The notes under the pieces are model-generated. The model was given only the letters and a program-made list of their open reading frames with translations, was not told where the DNA came from and did no database searches. Position numbers and translations under genes: made by a program. A stretch of DNA of 39,214 nt from Rickettsiales bacterium. Its GTDB lineage: Bacteria > Pseudomonadota > Alphaproteobacteria > Rickettsiales > UBA1997. Every line of letters starts with the position of its first letter. Within the stretch, counting starts at the first letter, position 1. Shown piece after piece: positions 17,227 to 25,490 of the stretch. The DNA lies in assembly GCA_017999675.1 (NCBI GenBank), contig JAGNLL010000010.1, positions 1 through 39,214 on the forward strand, written 5' to 3'.

Positions 17227-18948
17227 TTATTCTTTATTGTTTTCTTTTTGCGCTGCAGCAAGTGACTCCAAGAACTCTCCAGAGATGCTTGCTAGTGTGT
17301 TACCACCAGTGTCTGCCGGAGTGTAAATGTGAGCTTCTTGCTCGTCAGATTCCATGTCTTTGATCGACAAAAGTAATTTTCCGCTAACTTTATTAAACAA
17401 AGTGACTTTGGCTTCAATTCTGTCGCCCACTTCGTATTTTTCAGTTTTTTGGTCTGACTTGCTGTTAGACAAATCAAGTCTTTTGATGATCGCTTTCAAG
17501 CCGCTGTCAAGTTCAACTTCTAGGAAGTCTTTTTTAACATTGATGATCACGCAAGAAACGATTGAACCAGTATCAAGCTTGTTCAAATCATCCTTAAAAG
17601 TTGTGCTGGTAAGTTGTCTGATGCCAAGGCTGATGCGTTCTTTTTCGTAGTTGCTGCCCAAAACCATTACTTTGATTTTTTCGTCTTTTTTGAATTTCTT
17701 CAAAACTTCTTCAGCAGCGCCTTCAGCTGAAATGTCAGAAACGTGAATCAAGCCGTCAACACCGCTGTCAAAGCCGATGAACAAACCAAATTCAGTGAAG
17801 TTTTTCACAACACCTTCAACTACATCACCAACTTGGTGAGCTTCAGAGAAAGCTTGCCAAGGATTTTTCTCGCATTGTTTCATGCCTAGAGAAATACGGT
17901 GGTTTTGTGAGTTGATGTCCAAAACCATTACTTCAACTTCTTGACCTGACGCGATAAATTTGTTTGGAGTTGAGTTATTTTTTAACCAGCTCATTTCAGA
18001 AACGTGAACTAGACCTTCAATGCCTGGCTCGATTTCAACGAAAGCACCGTAAGTGGTCATGTTGGTCACTTTACCTTTCATGGTTGCGCCAACTGGATAT
18101 CTTTGAGCGATTGATTCCCAAGGGTTTTGTTGCAATTGCTTCATGCCAAGAGAAACGCGTTTGGTTTCAGCGTCAAATTTAATGACTTGAACTTTAACTT
18201 CTTGACCAACTTTCAAAGCTTCAGATGGGTGGCGAACTCTGCACCAAGAGATGTCAGTTAAGTGCAACAAACCGTCGAAAGAACCAAAATCAACGAACGC
18301 ACCGTAGTCGGTAATGTTTTTAACAACACCGTCCAAAGCATCGCCCACTTTGATTGTAGCAAGAACTTTATCTTTTTCGACATTACGTTGAGTTTCAAGA
18401 ATAGCTCTTCTTGACACAACCACGTTGCCGCGAACATCGTCAATTTTAAGAACTTGTAATTTTTCAACTTTGTTAATCAAAAAGGTGTCGTCAGTCAAAA
18501 GCATGGTGTCAACTTGGCTTCTAGGTAAGAAGCAAGTGATGCCGTTAACGTCAACGGCGAAACCACCTTTAACTTTTCCAATAATTGTTCCCTCGATTGT
18601 AGTTTTGTCTTCCAAACAGTTTTTAAGGAAAAACCAGTTAATGTATCTTCTGGCATTATCGCGGCTGATGATTAGCTCGCCTCTTTTGTTTTCTAAACGC
18701 TCTAAGAAAACGTCAACAACGTCGCCTTCTGCAATTTCGCCGTCTCTTTTAAATTCAGCACTGTCAATGAAACCAACTGATTTTGCGCCGATGTCGATTG
18801 AAACACCTTGGTCAGTAATACCAACGATTACACCTTTTACTACGGTGCCTTCTACCAATTTTTGGCTGTCTTTTTCGTATTCTTCGAAAAGCGCCGCGAA
18901 ATCTTCTTGGGCAAAAGGATTTTCCTGTACGTGAGATTTTTCTGTCAT
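17227..18948 (-). CDS. rpsA: 30S ribosomal protein S1
   Basis: The 573-residue protein consists of six S1 RNA-binding repeats, at roughly 32-100, 118-184, 205-272, 291-360, 378-447 and 465-534. Repeats 3-5 are the most regular (ITDYGAFVDFG, MTTYGAFVEIE, FTEFGLFIGF). S1 recruits mRNA to the small subunit, which suits a genome where clear Shine-Dalgarno sequences are uncommon. In most proteobacteria cmk lies directly upstream; here cmk is about 13.5 kb away at 32433-33047 and the upstream neighbour is a palindromic element. Confidence 0.98.
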   Translation of the reverse strand: MTEKSHVQENPFAQEDFAALFEEYEKDSQKLVEGTVVKGVIVGITDQGVSIDIGAKSVGFIDSAEFKRDGEIAEGDVVDVFLERLENKRGELIISRDNARRYINWFFLKNCLEDKTTIEGTIIGKVKGGFAVDVNGITCFLPRSQVDTMLLTDDTFLINKVEKLQVLKIDDVRGNVVVSRRAILETQRNVEKDKVLATIKVGDALDGVVKNITDYGAFVDFGSFDGLLHLTDISWCRVRHPSEALKVGQEVKVQVIKFDAETKRVSLGMKQLQQNPWESIAQRYPVGATMKGKVTNMTTYGAFVEIEPGIEGLVHVSEMSWLKNNSTPNKFIASGQEVEVMVLDINSQNHRISLGMKQCEKNPWQAFSEAHQVGDVVEGVVKNFTEFGLFIGFDSGVDGLIHVSDISAEGAAEEVLKKFKKDEKIKVMVLGSNYEKERISLGIRQLTSTTFKDDLNKLDTGSIVSCVIINVKKDFLEVELDSGLKAIIKRLDLSNSKSDQKTEKYEVGDRIEAKVTLFNKVSGKLLLSIKDMESDEQEAHIYTPADTGGNTLASISGEFLESLAAAQKENNKE

Positions 18949-19149
18949 AATTTTGAGTGTGTGAAGCCTTGTGTGACGCGGGGAGCGCCAGCTTCGAGTT
19001 TGAAATTAATAAAATAAAGAAAGGCCACTGACGTGAACTTTTTTTTGGTAACGCGAAGAACGAGCGCGGCAAAGTAGGAAGGGAGATTTTAAAATCAACC
19101 GAGCAGTTGTGGAAATTTGGGAGCTTAGAAATTTAGTCTCGAAGTGTGC
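18949..19149. other. rpsA leader region, no gene seen
   Basis: This is the first part of the 420-base gap between the divergent rpsA and iscR genes. It must hold the rpsA promoter and leader. I see no coding potential, no clear sigma-70 boxes and no strong hairpin. The rest of the gap holds the palindrome at 19150-19245 and the isc promoter region. Confidence 0.5.
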
Positions 19150-19245
19150 GAATAACCACCCCAACCCCTCCTTCAAAAGGAGGGGCTTTTGCCCACTCTC
19201 GGTCTGAAGCCCCTCCTTTTGAAGGAGGGGTTGGGGTGGTTATTC
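19150..19245. repeat. Long palindromic element, family B copy 1
   Basis: Perfect inverted repeat with 39-base arms (19150-19188 and 19207-19245) and an 18-base loop. Each arm contains accccaacccctcctt and aaaggaggggctt, so each arm also holds its own small hairpin (cccctcctt/aaggagggg). The same arms recur at 33961-34058. The flanking word agtgtgcg on the left here appears, reverse-complemented, on the right of the other copy, so the two lie in opposite orientation. Confidence 0.95.
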
Positions 19246-19284
19246 AAAAGAGCCTTTTGTCGCCCCACCCCCCAAACAAACCCC

Positions 19285-19313
19285 TTGAGCAAAAAAAATT
19301 CCCCCCTTAAAAA
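19285..19313 (+). promoter_or_regulatory. Candidate isc operon promoter
   Basis: A possible -35 box TTGAGC (19285-19290) is followed 17 bases later by TAAAAA (19308-19313), or by TTAAAA one base earlier. The spacer is A- and C-rich. It lies 56 bases before the iscR start and touches the candidate IscR site. Both boxes depart from consensus. Confidence 0.4.
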
Positions 19314-19337
19314 TAACCTACTAAAACAGTCGGAGAT
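19313..19337 (+). promoter_or_regulatory. Candidate IscR type 1 operator
   Basis: The 25-base site matches the published IscR type 1 consensus (ATASYYGACTRwwwYAGTCRRSTAT, recalled from E. coli work) at 21 of 25 positions by my count, including the central ACTAAAACAGTCGG. It starts at the end of the candidate -10 box and lies 31 bases before iscR. This fits the known autorepression of the isc operon by [2Fe-2S]-IscR. Confidence 0.55.
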
Positions 19338-19368
19338 TATTTTTTCTCACAAAACCAAATTTCCAAAA

Positions 19369-19773
19369 ATGATTTTAACCACCAAAGGACGCTACGCCGC
19401 AATGGCGGTAATCGAAATTGCCGACGACAAATCTGGCAATCCAGTGTCACTTTTAACAATCTCAGAGCGCCAAAACATCTCGCTTTCTTACCTCGAACAA
19501 ATTTTTTCGAGACTAAAAAAAGCCGGCATTGTTAAATCTGTAAAAGGCCCTGGAGGCGGATATTTTTTAGGCAAAAATCGTGAAGAAATTACGGTTGCCC
19601 AAATAATCAAAGCAATCGGCGAGCCCATTAAAATGACGCGCTGCACCAAAGTTCAAAAAAACTGCGTTGGCGGCAGCAGCACCAAATGCAAAACCCACCA
19701 CTTGTGGCACGGGCTCGAAAACAAAATTTACGAATACCTCAACTCAATTTCACTAGGAGACATCTGCAAATGA
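19369..19773 (+). CDS. iscR: Rrf2-family Fe-S regulator IscR
   Basis: The 134-residue Rrf2-type repressor has a winged helix (MILTTKGRYA start, the SYLEQIFSRLKKAGIVKSV recognition region, GPGGGYFL wing). Cluster ligands are C92, C99, C107 and H110; the cysteine spacing is slightly longer than E. coli IscR (C92, C98, C104, H107). It senses the [2Fe-2S] state and represses the isc operon. The start at 19369 is chosen because MILTTKGRYA is the usual N-terminus; an upstream in-frame extension runs into the palindromic element. Its stop overlaps the next ATG (ATGA). Confidence 0.95.
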   Translation: MILTTKGRYAAMAVIEIADDKSGNPVSLLTISERQNISLSYLEQIFSRLKKAGIVKSVKGPGGGYFLGKNREEITVAQIIKAIGEPIKMTRCTKVQKNCVGGSSTKCKTHHLWHGLENKIYEYLNSISLGDICK

Positions 19774-20879
19774 TTTACTTCGACTACAACGCCACCACCA
19801 AAGTTTCACCTGAAGCTCTCGCCAAAATGGTTGAAACTTACCAACTTCCGCTCAACAGCTCTGCGGTTCACCAACTTGGTCGTAAAGGCGCGCAAATTGT
19901 TGAAGAAGCACGCAAAGAATTAAAAAATTTACTAAATGCACGCAGCTACGAAGTAATTTTCACCGGCAGCTCAACCGAAGCCACCAACACCCTAATGTTT
20001 GGCACCAAGGTTAACAAAATTTTATTCACCGCAATTGAGCACGCCTCGGTTTACGAATGTCGCCCCGCCGACAAACAAGTAATCGAATTTAACGTTTTAG
20101 AAAACGGTTTGGTCGACCTTGCTGACCTTGAACAAAAATTAAACGCCTTGCCCGACGGCAACTTTTTAGTGTCGGTAATGCTTGCCAACAACGAAACCGG
20201 CGCCATTCAACCAATTGAAGAAATTTCAAAATTAGTGCACCAAAAAGGCGGATTATTTCACTGCGACATTGTGCAAGCGGCCGGCAAAATCGAAGTAGAT
20301 TTAGAAAAACTAAATGTCGATTTCGCCTCAGTTTCAGCCCACAAAATCAGCGGCCCACAAGGCGTTGGCGCACTTTTGTTTCGCAAAGGCCTCGACGTAA
20401 AACCATTAATTTACGGTGGCAAACAAGAAAAATCTAAACGCGCCGGCACCACGAATGTCGCCGGAATTGCCGGATTTGGCGAAGCTTGCAAACAAGCAAA
20501 AAACAAAATTAGCACTTACGAAAACGTCAAAAAACTTCGCGATTTTCTTGAAGTTGAAATCAAAAAAATTGGCGGTGCGGAAGTTAAAATTTTCGCCGAC
20601 TCAGTGGCAAGGCTTCCAAACACAAGCCTAATCGCCCTTCGCAACGCCGACAGCCAAACTCAATTAATCAATTTTGACCTCAACGGAATTTGCGTAAGCT
20701 CTGGCCCCGCCTGCTCTTCTGGCGCTGCCACTGCCTCTCGCGCTTTGAAAGCAATGAAAGTGACACCAGATTTTTCGGCCAGTGCAATTCGTGTAAGTTT
20801 GAGCGCCGAAAATACGCAGGAAGAAATTGAAAAATTTATTCAAGTTTGGAGCGATTTTTACCAAAAAACTAAGGTCTAA
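19770..20879 (+). CDS. Cysteine desulfurase, NifS/IscS family (first of two)
   Basis: The 369-residue PLP enzyme takes sulfur from cysteine for cluster assembly. Motifs: YFDYNATTKVSPEAL at the start, ANNETGAIQP, HCDIVQAAGK, the PLP lysine in SAHKISGPQG, and the active cysteine loop SSGPACSSGAATAS. It starts at MIYFDYN, overlaps the iscR stop by four bases (ATGA) and has an AGGAG ribosome site at 19755-19759 inside iscR. It differs clearly from the second desulfurase, which is the closer match to standard IscS. Tandem desulfurase genes ahead of iscU are familiar from Rickettsia. Confidence 0.93.
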   Translation: MIYFDYNATTKVSPEALAKMVETYQLPLNSSAVHQLGRKGAQIVEEARKELKNLLNARSYEVIFTGSSTEATNTLMFGTKVNKILFTAIEHASVYECRPADKQVIEFNVLENGLVDLADLEQKLNALPDGNFLVSVMLANNETGAIQPIEEISKLVHQKGGLFHCDIVQAAGKIEVDLEKLNVDFASVSAHKISGPQGVGALLFRKGLDVKPLIYGGKQEKSKRAGTTNVAGIAGFGEACKQAKNKISTYENVKKLRDFLEVEIKKIGGAEVKIFADSVARLPNTSLIALRNADSQTQLINFDLNGICVSSGPACSSGAATASRALKAMKVTPDFSASAIRVSLSAENTQEEIEKFIQVWSDFYQKTKV

Positions 20880-20891
20880 AAAAACCGTGAA

Positions 20892-20954
20892 AAGCCTTGG
20901 TAATCTTGGCTTAAAGGCACATCTCTGAATTTTGAGCCCCGGGGCGCAAAATTC
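20892..20954 (+). promoter_or_regulatory. Hairpin region between the two desulfurase genes
   Basis: In the 103-base spacer, gaattttg (20927-20934) and caaaattc (20947-20954) flank the self-complementary gccccggggc (20936-20945), giving a near-continuous stem, followed by a short T-run (ctttttac). A smaller stem, aagcc/ggctt, lies just before it. It could be an attenuator or an mRNA processing site dividing iscR-desulfurase 1 from the rest of the operon. Confidence 0.4.
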
Positions 20955-20982
20955 ACTTTTTACTACAAAAAAAATACAAAAA

Positions 20983-22197
20983 ATGACAATTAAATTGCCC
21001 ATTTACCTCGACTACCAATCTACCACTCCAATGGATCCACGCGTGATTGACGCCGTTGTAAAATGCATGCGCGAAGATTTTGGCAATCCGCATTCACGCA
21101 CGCACGCGTTAGGTTGGAAGGCCGAAGAAATGGTCGAAATTGCCCGCAAACAAGTGGCAGATTTAATTGGCGCTGACCCGAAAGAAATCTTTTTTACTTC
21201 CGGCGCAACTGAGTCAAACAACCTTTCAATAAAAGGCGTGGCGCATTTCTACGGTGAGAAAAAAAACCACGTAATTACAATTGCAACCGAACACAAATGC
21301 GTAATCAACTCTGTGCGCGACCTAGAGCAAGAAGGTTTCAAAGTGACATTCTTGCCAGTGCAACAAAATGGTTTGGTTGATTTAAAAGTTCTCGAAGCAG
21401 AAATTACTGAGCAAACTTGCTTGGTTTCAGTAATGACGGTGAACAACGAAATTGGCGTGATTCAGCCAATCAAAGAAATAGGCGCTTTGTGCCACAAAAA
21501 AGGCGCGCTTTTGCACACTGACGCGGCGCAGGCATTTGGCAAAATTCCTCTTAATGTTGACGAAATGAACATTGACCTAATGAGCATTTCGGGCCACAAA
21601 ATTTACGGGCCTAAAGGTGTTGGCGCACTTTACATTCGTCGTAAACCACGAGTTAGAATTAAATCACTTTTAAGCGGCGGCGGACAAGAGCGCGGCATTA
21701 GATCGGGAACCTTAGCAACGCCTTTGGTTGTTGGCTTGGGACTTGCAGCCGAAATTGCCAAAAACGAAATGCAAAAAGACTACGACCACATTAAAAAACT
21801 CAGCGACAAACTTTACAAAGGCGTAATGGAAACTACTCACGTCTACCTCAACGGCGACCGCGAAAAACGCATTCCGGGAAATTTAAACTTCTCTTTCTCT
21901 GGCATTGAAGGTGAGTCAATGATCATGGCGATCAAGGATCTAGCGGTCTCATCAGGGTCAGCCTGCACTTCTTCTTCGCTTGAGCCTTCCTACGTTTTGC
22001 ACGCCTTGGGTGTTGAAGACGAACTAGCCCACACCTCAATTCGCTTTGGTATTGGTCGTTTCACAACAGAAGAAGAAATCGACTACGCCGTAAATTTACT
22101 AAAAACCAAAATCCAAAAACTGCGCGACCTCAGCCCTCTGTGGGAAATGATGCAGGAGGGAATCGACATCAAGAGCATTAACTGGAAATCACATTAA
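20983..22197 (+). CDS. iscS: Cysteine desulfurase IscS
   Basis: The 404-residue PLP enzyme is a full-length IscS. Motifs: [15 protein letters not shown] start, [20 protein letters not shown], the PLP lysine in [10 protein letters not shown], and the mobile-loop cysteine in [17 protein letters not shown], followed by [18 protein letters not shown]. It hands persulfide sulfur to IscU, encoded 16 bases downstream. The start at 20983 leaves the family's normal N-terminus; the longer frame reads back through the hairpin region. It has no clear ribosome site, unlike iscU. Confidence 0.97.
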   Translation: MTIKLPIYLDYQSTTPMDPRVIDAVVKCMREDFGNPHSRTHALGWKAEEMVEIARKQVADLIGADPKEIFFTSGATESNNLSIKGVAHFYGEKKNHVITIATEHKCVINSVRDLEQEGFKVTFLPVQQNGLVDLKVLEAEITEQTCLVSVMTVNNEIGVIQPIKEIGALCHKKGALLHTDAAQAFGKIPLNVDEMNIDLMSISGHKIYGPKGVGALYIRRKPRVRIKSLLSGGGQERGIRSGTLATPLVVGLGLAAEIAKNEMQKDYDHIKKLSDKLYKGVMETTHVYLNGDREKRIPGNLNFSFSGIEGESMIMAIKDLAVSSGSACTSSSLEPSYVLHALGVEDELAHTSIRFGIGRFTTEEEIDYAVNLLKTKIQKLRDLSPLWEMMQEGIDIKSINWKSH

Positions 22198-22213
22198 ATT
22201 AAAAAGGATCAAA

Positions 22214-22594
22214 ATGGCTTACTCAAAAAAACTTCTCGACCACTACGAAAACCCACAAAATGTTGGCTCGTTTGACAAAAACGAATCAGGCATTGGCACC
22301 GGACTAGTTGGCGCGCCAGCTTGTGGCGACGTAATGAAACTACAAATCAAAGTTTCTACTGATGGCACAATCACCGACGCCAAATTTAAAACCTTCGGCT
22401 GCGGCTCTGCCATTGCTTCAAGCTCACTTGCAACTGAATGGATTAAAGGCCAAAAAATTGACGAGGCGGCAAAAATTACCAACAGCCAAATCGCGCAAGA
22501 ATTGTCTTTGCCACCTGTAAAAATTCATTGCTCAGTGCTTGCTGAAGAAGCAATCAAAGCGGCGATTGAAGATTACAAAAGTAAGAAAAATTAA
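22214..22594 (+). CDS. iscU: Fe-S scaffold protein IscU
   Basis: The 126-residue scaffold has the three cluster cysteines C37 (GAPACGDVM), C63 (FGCGSAIASSS) and C106 (KIHCSVLAEEAI), with D39 and the chaperone-recognition motif LPPVK at 99-103. New clusters are built here with sulfur from IscS and released by HscA/HscB, both encoded downstream. It has a good ribosome site (AAGGA at 22204-22208). It ends one base before iscA. Confidence 0.98.
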   Translation: MAYSKKLLDHYENPQNVGSFDKNESGIGTGLVGAPACGDVMKLQIKVSTDGTITDAKFKTFGCGSAIASSSLATEWIKGQKIDEAAKITNSQIAQELSLPPVKIHCSVLAEEAIKAAIEDYKSKKN

Positions 22595-22595
22595 A

Positions 22596-22970
22596 ATGCT
22601 TCCACAATTTTCTGCCACCGGCAACGCAATCGTCGACTACCTAACAATCACCGACGAAGCCTTGGTGCAAATTAAAGAATTACTCGCCCAAAGAACCGAG
22701 CCCTGCGAAGGCATTAAAGTGGGAATGCGCACCCGCGGCTGCTCGGGAATGTCTTACACAATCGAATACGCCGTACGCGAAAAAAATATTTCCAAATTCG
22801 ACGATGTGGTAATTCGCGACGGCGCCGCGGTTTTCATCGATCCAAAGGTTTCAATGTTTTTAATCGGCAGCGAAATGATTTTTAAAACCGACGAACTCAA
22901 CTCAGGCTTCGACTTCGTAAACCCCAACGAAAAAGGCCGCTGCGGCTGTGGTGAGAGCTTCAAAGTATGA
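22596..22970 (+). CDS. iscA: Fe-S assembly protein IscA
   Basis: The 124-residue A-type carrier has the three conserved cysteines C49 (RGCSGMSY), C116 and C118 (GRCGCGESF). It carries iron or clusters to targets, chiefly in [4Fe-4S] assembly. Its N-terminal lead of about 17 residues before YLTITDEAL is a little longer than usual. The start at 22596 follows the iscU stop by one base; the longer frame overlaps iscU. Its last codons overlap the hscB start (ATGA). Confidence 0.95.
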   Translation: MLPQFSATGNAIVDYLTITDEALVQIKELLAQRTEPCEGIKVGMRTRGCSGMSYTIEYAVREKNISKFDDVVIRDGAAVFIDPKVSMFLIGSEMIFKTDELNSGFDFVNPNEKGRCGCGESFKV

Positions 22971-23443
22971 AAAACTTTTTTGAAATTTTTGCACTTCCCG
23001 CAAGTTTTGCGCTTGATCTTGACGATTTAGAAAAAAAACACCTCGCCTTTCAACAGCAGTTTCACCCAGACAATTCAAGCTCTGCCGACATTGAAAAATC
23101 GATTTTGGTAAATGACGCTTACAAAATTTTAAGCGCACCAATTTCGCGCGCTTCTTACATTTTGTTGTTAAATGGTGTTGATTTAGAAAATGATTCAGCA
23201 GCCCCCAAAGTAGATCAGGCAACACTTTTGGAGATTTTAGAATTGCAAGAAGGCTTGGCTGAAATGGATGCAAGCGCGGCAGAAAATTTAAAAAAAGAAC
23301 TCGGCACAAAAATAAAATCTCTGCTAGTTGAGGTAGCGTTAGAGCTTGAAAACAAAGCCTTTACCAAGGCAGCACAAATTTTAATCAAAGCCAAATATTT
23401 CGACAAAACTTTGAAAGATTTAAAGGCGAAGAGGAAAGGATAA
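22967..23443 (+). CDS. hscB: Co-chaperone HscB
   Basis: The 158-residue J-protein has the HPD tripeptide at 33-35 (QFHPDN) in an N-terminal J domain (about 1-72) and a C-terminal helical bundle that binds IscU. It brings IscU to HscA and stimulates its ATPase. It lacks the N-terminal zinc-binding cysteines of the eukaryotic version. It overlaps iscA by four bases. A palindromic element lies between it and hscA. Confidence 0.95.
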   Translation: MKNFFEIFALPASFALDLDDLEKKHLAFQQQFHPDNSSSADIEKSILVNDAYKILSAPISRASYILLLNGVDLENDSAAPKVDQATLLEILELQEGLAEMDASAAENLKKELGTKIKSLLVEVALELENKAFTKAAQILIKAKYFDKTLKDLKAKRKG

Positions 23444-23463
23444 ATTTCGTCCTCAGTTACGAT

Positions 23464-23559
23464 ACCGCTGGTTGAGCGGAGTCGAAACCACCGGAAGGTT
23501 CCTGCCTCAATATCGCAGCAGGAACCTTCCGGTGGTTTCGACTCCGCTCAACCAGCGGT
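23464..23559. repeat. Palindromic element, family C copy 1 (intergenic)
   Basis: Perfect inverted repeat with 42-base arms (23464-23505 and 23518-23559) and a 12-base loop. The arms contain gagcggagtcgaaacc and ggaaggttcctgc. It fills most of the hscB-hscA spacer. A close relative sits inside the ABC ATPase gene at 36122-36230. The hairpin should form in the isc transcript and could affect hscA expression. Confidence 0.95.
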
Positions 23560-23585
23560 TAAAAGAGAGAAAAACTAAAAACAAA

Positions 23586-25334
23586 ATGGCATTACTTCAA
23601 ATTACCGAACCAGGCGCAAGTCAAGAGGCTGAACACTCACAAGAGGTTGTAGTTGGCATTGATCTTGGCACAACTAACTCACTAATTGCGATTGTTGAAA
23701 ATGAGAAAGTGAAGTTTTTTGCCGACGACAATGGCAACGAAATTCACCCCTCAATTGTCAATTACGACTCTGCCGGCAACGTTTCAAACGCTGTAAATAC
23801 ATTGTCAATTTCGTCAATCAAACGACTAATGGGCAAAAGTTTTGCGGATGTTAAAAACGAGAAATTTGATTTTGAAATTGACCAAAATTCTGACCAGAAA
23901 GAAGTTTTACGAATTGTTGTTGGAAGCAGAAAAATCAGGCCGGCAGAGGTTTCTTCGGAAATTTTAAAACACCTAAAAAATCTCGCTGAAAAAAATCTAA
24001 AAACCGAAATCAAAAAAGCCGTAATTACGGTGCCGGCTTACTTCGACGAAGCGGCAAAAAATGCCACAAAACTTGCGGCAAATTTAGCTGGGCTCGACGT
24101 TTTGCGCCTTGTTAATGAGCCAACCGCGGCAGCACTTGCCTACGGTTTAGACAATGCCGTTGAAGGCACTTACTGCGTTTACGATTTGGGTGGCGGCACG
24201 TTTGACGTGTCGATTTTAAAAATGCAAAAAGGCGTGTTCAAAGTTTTAGGAGTTGCTGGTGACAACGCTTTGGGTGGAGATGATTTTGACAATTTAGTGG
24301 CGAAAAAATTTGGGGTAAGTCGAACTGAGGCTAGAAAAATTAAGGAAGAATTTTCAAAAAAAGATGCAGCAGCGCGCCAAGATTTTGAAAATTTAATCGC
24401 ACCCAAAATCGAAAAAACTTTTACCCTCACCAAAAATTTACTCGAAGATCTCGACCTCGAAAGCAGCGACATTAAAGGCGTCATCCTAGTTGGTGGTTCA
24501 ACAAGAATTCCCCTCGTCACCACAAAACTTGCTGAAATTTTTGGGGCCCAAAAAATTTTAAACAAACTCGACCCCGACCGTATCGTAGCTCAGGGCGCGG
24601 CTTGGCAGGCTTACAACCTCAGCGGCAAATCACAAAATTTACTGCTCGACGTCATTCCACTTTCTTTGGGAATTGAAATGATGGGCGGCATTGTCGACAA
24701 GGTGATTCACCGCAACACCGCAATTCCAACGGCTTTGGCCAAAGAATTTACCACTTACGCCGACAATCAAACCGGAATGAAATTGCACATTGTGCAAGGT
24801 GAACGCGAACTAGCAGCTGATTGCCGCTCTTTGGCTGAATTCGAAATAAAAAATATCCCAGCAATGGCCGCAGGTTTAGCGCGGGTTTTGGTCACTTTCA
24901 AAGTTGACGCTGACGGGCTTTTAACCGTAAGCGCTGAGGAAAAAATCACTCACGCCAAACAAGAAATTACCGTAAAACCAAGCTTTGGTTTAGACGAAAA
25001 TGAAGTGAAACAAATGCTGCTTGATTCACTAAAAAATTCGCAGACCGACATTGCCAATCGTTTGTTGATTGAGGCAGTCACAGCAAGCCTCAAAGACATT
25101 ACAATTGTGAAGCAAGATTTAGAAAAATTTGCTGACTCCTTAGCCGCAAATGAAAAAAAATTAATCGCCGAAAATCTAAAAATTTTAGAAAACTTAATTG
25201 AACAAAAAGCCTCGCGAGATGCTATTTTAGAGGCACAAACACAGCTTGGAAAAGCTGCAGAAAATTTGGTACTCACCAAGGTGAATACAATTTTAAACAA
25301 GAAAATTGCCGGAAAAAAAGTTGACCAAATTTAG
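23586..25334 (+). CDS. hscA: Fe-S cluster chaperone HscA
   Basis: The 582-residue Hsp70 has an ATPase domain with GIDLGTTNSL, VYDLGGGTFDVS and VGGSTRIPLV, then a substrate-binding domain with LDVIPLSLGIEMMGG. It is slightly shorter than E. coli HscA. It releases clusters from IscU, whose LPPVK motif it binds. The start at 23586 (MALLQITEPG) is chosen because the frame upstream runs through the palindromic element. No fdx ferredoxin gene follows, although many isc operons have one there. Confidence 0.96.
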   Translation: MALLQITEPGASQEAEHSQEVVVGIDLGTTNSLIAIVENEKVKFFADDNGNEIHPSIVNYDSAGNVSNAVNTLSISSIKRLMGKSFADVKNEKFDFEIDQNSDQKEVLRIVVGSRKIRPAEVSSEILKHLKNLAEKNLKTEIKKAVITVPAYFDEAAKNATKLAANLAGLDVLRLVNEPTAAALAYGLDNAVEGTYCVYDLGGGTFDVSILKMQKGVFKVLGVAGDNALGGDDFDNLVAKKFGVSRTEARKIKEEFSKKDAAARQDFENLIAPKIEKTFTLTKNLLEDLDLESSDIKGVILVGGSTRIPLVTTKLAEIFGAQKILNKLDPDRIVAQGAAWQAYNLSGKSQNLLLDVIPLSLGIEMMGGIVDKVIHRNTAIPTALAKEFTTYADNQTGMKLHIVQGERELAADCRSLAEFEIKNIPAMAAGLARVLVTFKVDADGLLTVSAEEKITHAKQEITVKPSFGLDENEVKQMLLDSLKNSQTDIANRLLIEAVTASLKDITIVKQDLEKFADSLAANEKKLIAENLKILENLIEQKASRDAILEAQTQLGKAAENLVLTKVNTILNKKIAGKKVDQI

Positions 25335-25340
25335 CAATTC

Positions 25341-25463
25341 GTCTCATTTCTAGAATCTGAACTGCCAACACTGGTGGCGGTTCGGGAATTGTGATTATTC
25401 GCTACTAAATAAAAAAGAGGAGTCCTTTTGGGGCTCCTCTTTTTTTTTGTGTCCCATTTCTAG
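25341..25463 (+). pseudogene. 3'-end remnant of a glycine-rich protein gene with its terminator
   Basis: The plus frame at 25367-25408 reads NTGGGSGIVIIRY then stop, which matches the C-terminus of the glycine-rich protein encoded at 25660-27747 (GSGIVIVRYVN). The stop is followed by the same 3' flank and terminator as that gene. There is no start or upstream coding part. A 13-base near-direct repeat (gtctcatttctag at 25341-25353, gtcccatttctag at 25451-25463) brackets it. It appears to be a leftover of a deleted or recombined paralog. Confidence 0.75.
25411..25449 (+). terminator. Intrinsic terminator, copy 1 (downstream of hscA)
   Basis: The stem gaggagtcc / gggctcctc has a TTTTG loop and a T-run. 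It is almost identical to the terminator at 27751-27788. It probably ends the isc operon transcript now, although it seems to derive from a glycine-rich protein gene. Confidence 0.92.
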
Positions 25464-25490
25464 TCTCCATTCAATTCTCACATCGTGGCA

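Noticed and set aside
19150-19245. CRISPR-like or terminator reading of the large hairpins
   Set aside because: The copies are isolated, not in a spaced array, and lack a T-run next to the stem; a dispersed palindromic element fits better.
23472-23585. N-terminal extension of HscA by 38 codons
   Set aside because: The extension is the translated palindromic repeat, and MALLQITEPG at 23586 gives the normal Hsp70 N-terminus.
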